Source of the DNA: CAVTWH01 sp963850915
GTDB lineage: Bacteria; Actinomycetota; Actinomycetes; Mycobacteriales; Micromonosporaceae
Assembly: GCA_963850915.1 (NCBI GenBank)
Contig: CAWKND010000004.1
Span: 1,169,074 to 1,233,073, forward strand
Direction: 5' to 3'
Length of the DNA stretch: 64,000 nucleotides
Shown: positions 63,901 to 64,000 of the stretch, piece by piece
Layout: each line of letters starts with the position of its first letter
How positions within the stretch are numbered: position 1 is the stretch's first letter
Made by a program: the position numbers and the translations under genes
The notes under the pieces: generated by a model
The model's database searches: none
What the model saw: the letters and a program-made list of their open reading frames with translations, nothing else
Told to the model about the DNA's origin: nothing

Positions 63901-64000
63901 AACGCCTGCCACACCTACTATGTGTCCATCTACCAGCTGCTCGACTGCGCACCCACGCTGGACAGTTTCGTCACCGAGGTCGACTCCGGCCTGGCGATGG
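60940..64000 (+). CDS. protein kinase-AAA ATPase sensor protein, N-terminal part (runs off window)
   Basis: At least 1,020 residues with no stop in the window. A Ser/Thr kinase domain (about 15-265; VVRKELLG, HGRGVLHRDICPANIVV, VDFALAS in place of DFG, GSLAYLAPEQTGRTG) is followed by an AAA ATPase domain (Walker A GPPGVGKTSL, VVLVLDDLQWAP) and then by TPR-like helices. This is the plan of PknK-like and cyanobacterial-type giant sensors that continue with GAF and histidine kinase or diguanylate cyclase domains; whatever output domain it has lies past 64000. Paired with the EAL protein, so a c-di-GMP link is plausible. Confidence 0.88.
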   Translation, partial: MGTGSSSRDRPVGAARVEVIHRCESTRVVRLSWPDSTVVRKELLGPDAEHRLRHEVAVLERLAGVAGVAQLARAQRYPGSITLADAGPICLADLPAPLPPDALIRLSLTLARAVAGMHGRGVLHRDICPANIVVSSQGRVGCLVDFALASTFAELRPEFLPHSEIAGSLAYLAPEQTGRTGRPVDQRADLYALGATLYELATGAPPFGTGDPLQVSHDHLARVPVPAVQRNHALPQALSKVIARLLEKEPDNRYQTAEGVVHDLLSIQGGAVQLQVGMHDFPERLLAPSRLAGRAPQLAALGSAFAGALSGNCRGLVVTGPPGVGKTSLINELRPIVTAADGWFVSGKFDQYRRDQQFDAVALAFRALGRLLLAEPDEELDDVRARLLGALGGNAGLLAAVIPEFATLLRIPPDQGEPATAQVRAQRTALAMLQVVVSRKRPVVLVLDDLQWAPATPLSVVDMVLSGEEEIEGLLMVAAYREGAVDAAHPLSPMLARWERRDVEHLRLGNLPAASVTAMVADMLRLDGGRVAALAEPVARRTDGNPYDTVELLNALRHDDVLTPGSDGWRWDESALHRSLEQADVTDLFTSRVNAMPPGTRSALRAMACLAGRVEVDLLRMATGLPVEVVEQRLAPALDDGLLVLESGLRDEVRFRHDRIQEAILAHMDSRGLSDLRLTLARQLARWPDMFAVAAEQYLPVVDAVDDPDERRRVVDLLRRAAQQAQVLSNHVVTEARLAAAATLVDPADTDTLIAVHTGRHAALCSLGRLDEADDVYRTIDRLATTPVQRAGAVLAQIGSLTNRNHPRAALRLGIEQLQRLGHPVPRSDQLDSDIERGLGHLYRWVDSGDEADDLSRPELTDPVLLDIAALVNRLTPAAFFCDNAMFCWLGLQAVQMWAEHGPGPTLVGPVSNIAFITTGLRQDNRTGYRAMRRILAVSRQRRYHSHVSQALFLYALGTSPWFEPLEESVALAQQAREALIQGGDLQNACHTYYVSIYQLLDCAPTLDSFVTEVDSGLAM

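Noticed and set aside
61654..63912. 752-codon minus-strand frame
   Set aside because: Longest frame of the region but lies opposite the kinase-ATPase gene, whose motifs are unambiguous; a GC-driven shadow.
1..64000. tRNA, rRNA or CRISPR loci
   Set aside because: No cloverleaf-like sequence, rRNA signature or regularly spaced repeat was found on either strand by reading.

Overview
The window is about 64 kb of very GC-rich DNA with GTG starts, TGA/GTG gene overlaps and strong G-rich ribosome binding sites. A glnX-glnH-pknG signalling operon, SigE-type and ECF41 sigma factors, CBM2 wall/cellulose-binding secreted proteins and NarL-type two-component pairs point to a filamentous actinobacterium, most probably of the Micromonosporaceae (family inferred from gene content only). 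No rRNA, tRNA or CRISPR array was seen.

Layout. 0-7 kb: a TPR regulator tail, a coiled-coil protein, a luciferase-like monooxygenase, a membrane glycosyltransferase-like protein, a PhzF enzyme, and an ECF41 sigma factor facing a carboxymuconolactone decarboxylase-like gene behind a good ECF41-type promoter. 7-13.6 kb: an MFS transporter remnant, then a candidate biosynthetic locus of ABC exporter, sulfotransferase, DpgA-like type III polyketide synthase and cytochrome b5-desaturase fusion; several of these carry Pro/Gly-rich low-complexity segments. 13.7-19.7 kb: small secreted proteins, a CBS-domain protein and a very large multidomain protein that joins FHA, indoleamine 2,3-dioxygenase, FAD/NADPH reductase and cytochrome b5 domains. 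19.8-22.9 kb: a secreted right-handed beta-helix protein with two tandem binding-type domains. The genes between 15.2 and 22.9 kb are broken by many single-base shifts.

23-26 kb: DUF6325 and SHOCT proteins, a trehalose-synthase-like glycosyltransferase and a VOC protein. 26.4-35.6 kb: one tightly overlapped operon, glnX-like, glnH, coiled-coil protein, pknG, PP2C phosphatase, von Willebrand A protein, FHA protein, in which kinase, phosphatase and FHA protein carry similar N-terminal zinc ribbons. 35.6-46 kb: a metallopeptidase, a sigma/membrane-protein pair, two consecutive histidine kinase/response regulator pairs, and small enzymes. 46-55 kb: DinB-like proteins, a FUSC transporter, an oxidoreductase, a methyltransferase, a ClpX-type zinc-finger protein behind a double operator, an SDR, DUF1003 and AI-2E family proteins. 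55-59 kb: two secreted CBM2 proteins (a beta-propeller protein and a GH11 xylanase) around a decayed IS6-type insertion. 59.6-64 kb: an EAL-DICT phosphodiesterase and the start of a kinase/ATPase sensor protein that runs off the end.

The most unusual items are the dioxygenase-reductase-cytochrome b5 fusion, which resembles a self-contained version of the electron chain that reduces mammalian IDO, and the neighbouring sulfotransferase/type III PKS/b5-desaturase locus. Single-base shifts also interrupt an ABC transporter, a glycosyltransferase and a histidine kinase; most are equivalent to one extra base, so sequencing or assembly error is a serious alternative to real decay.
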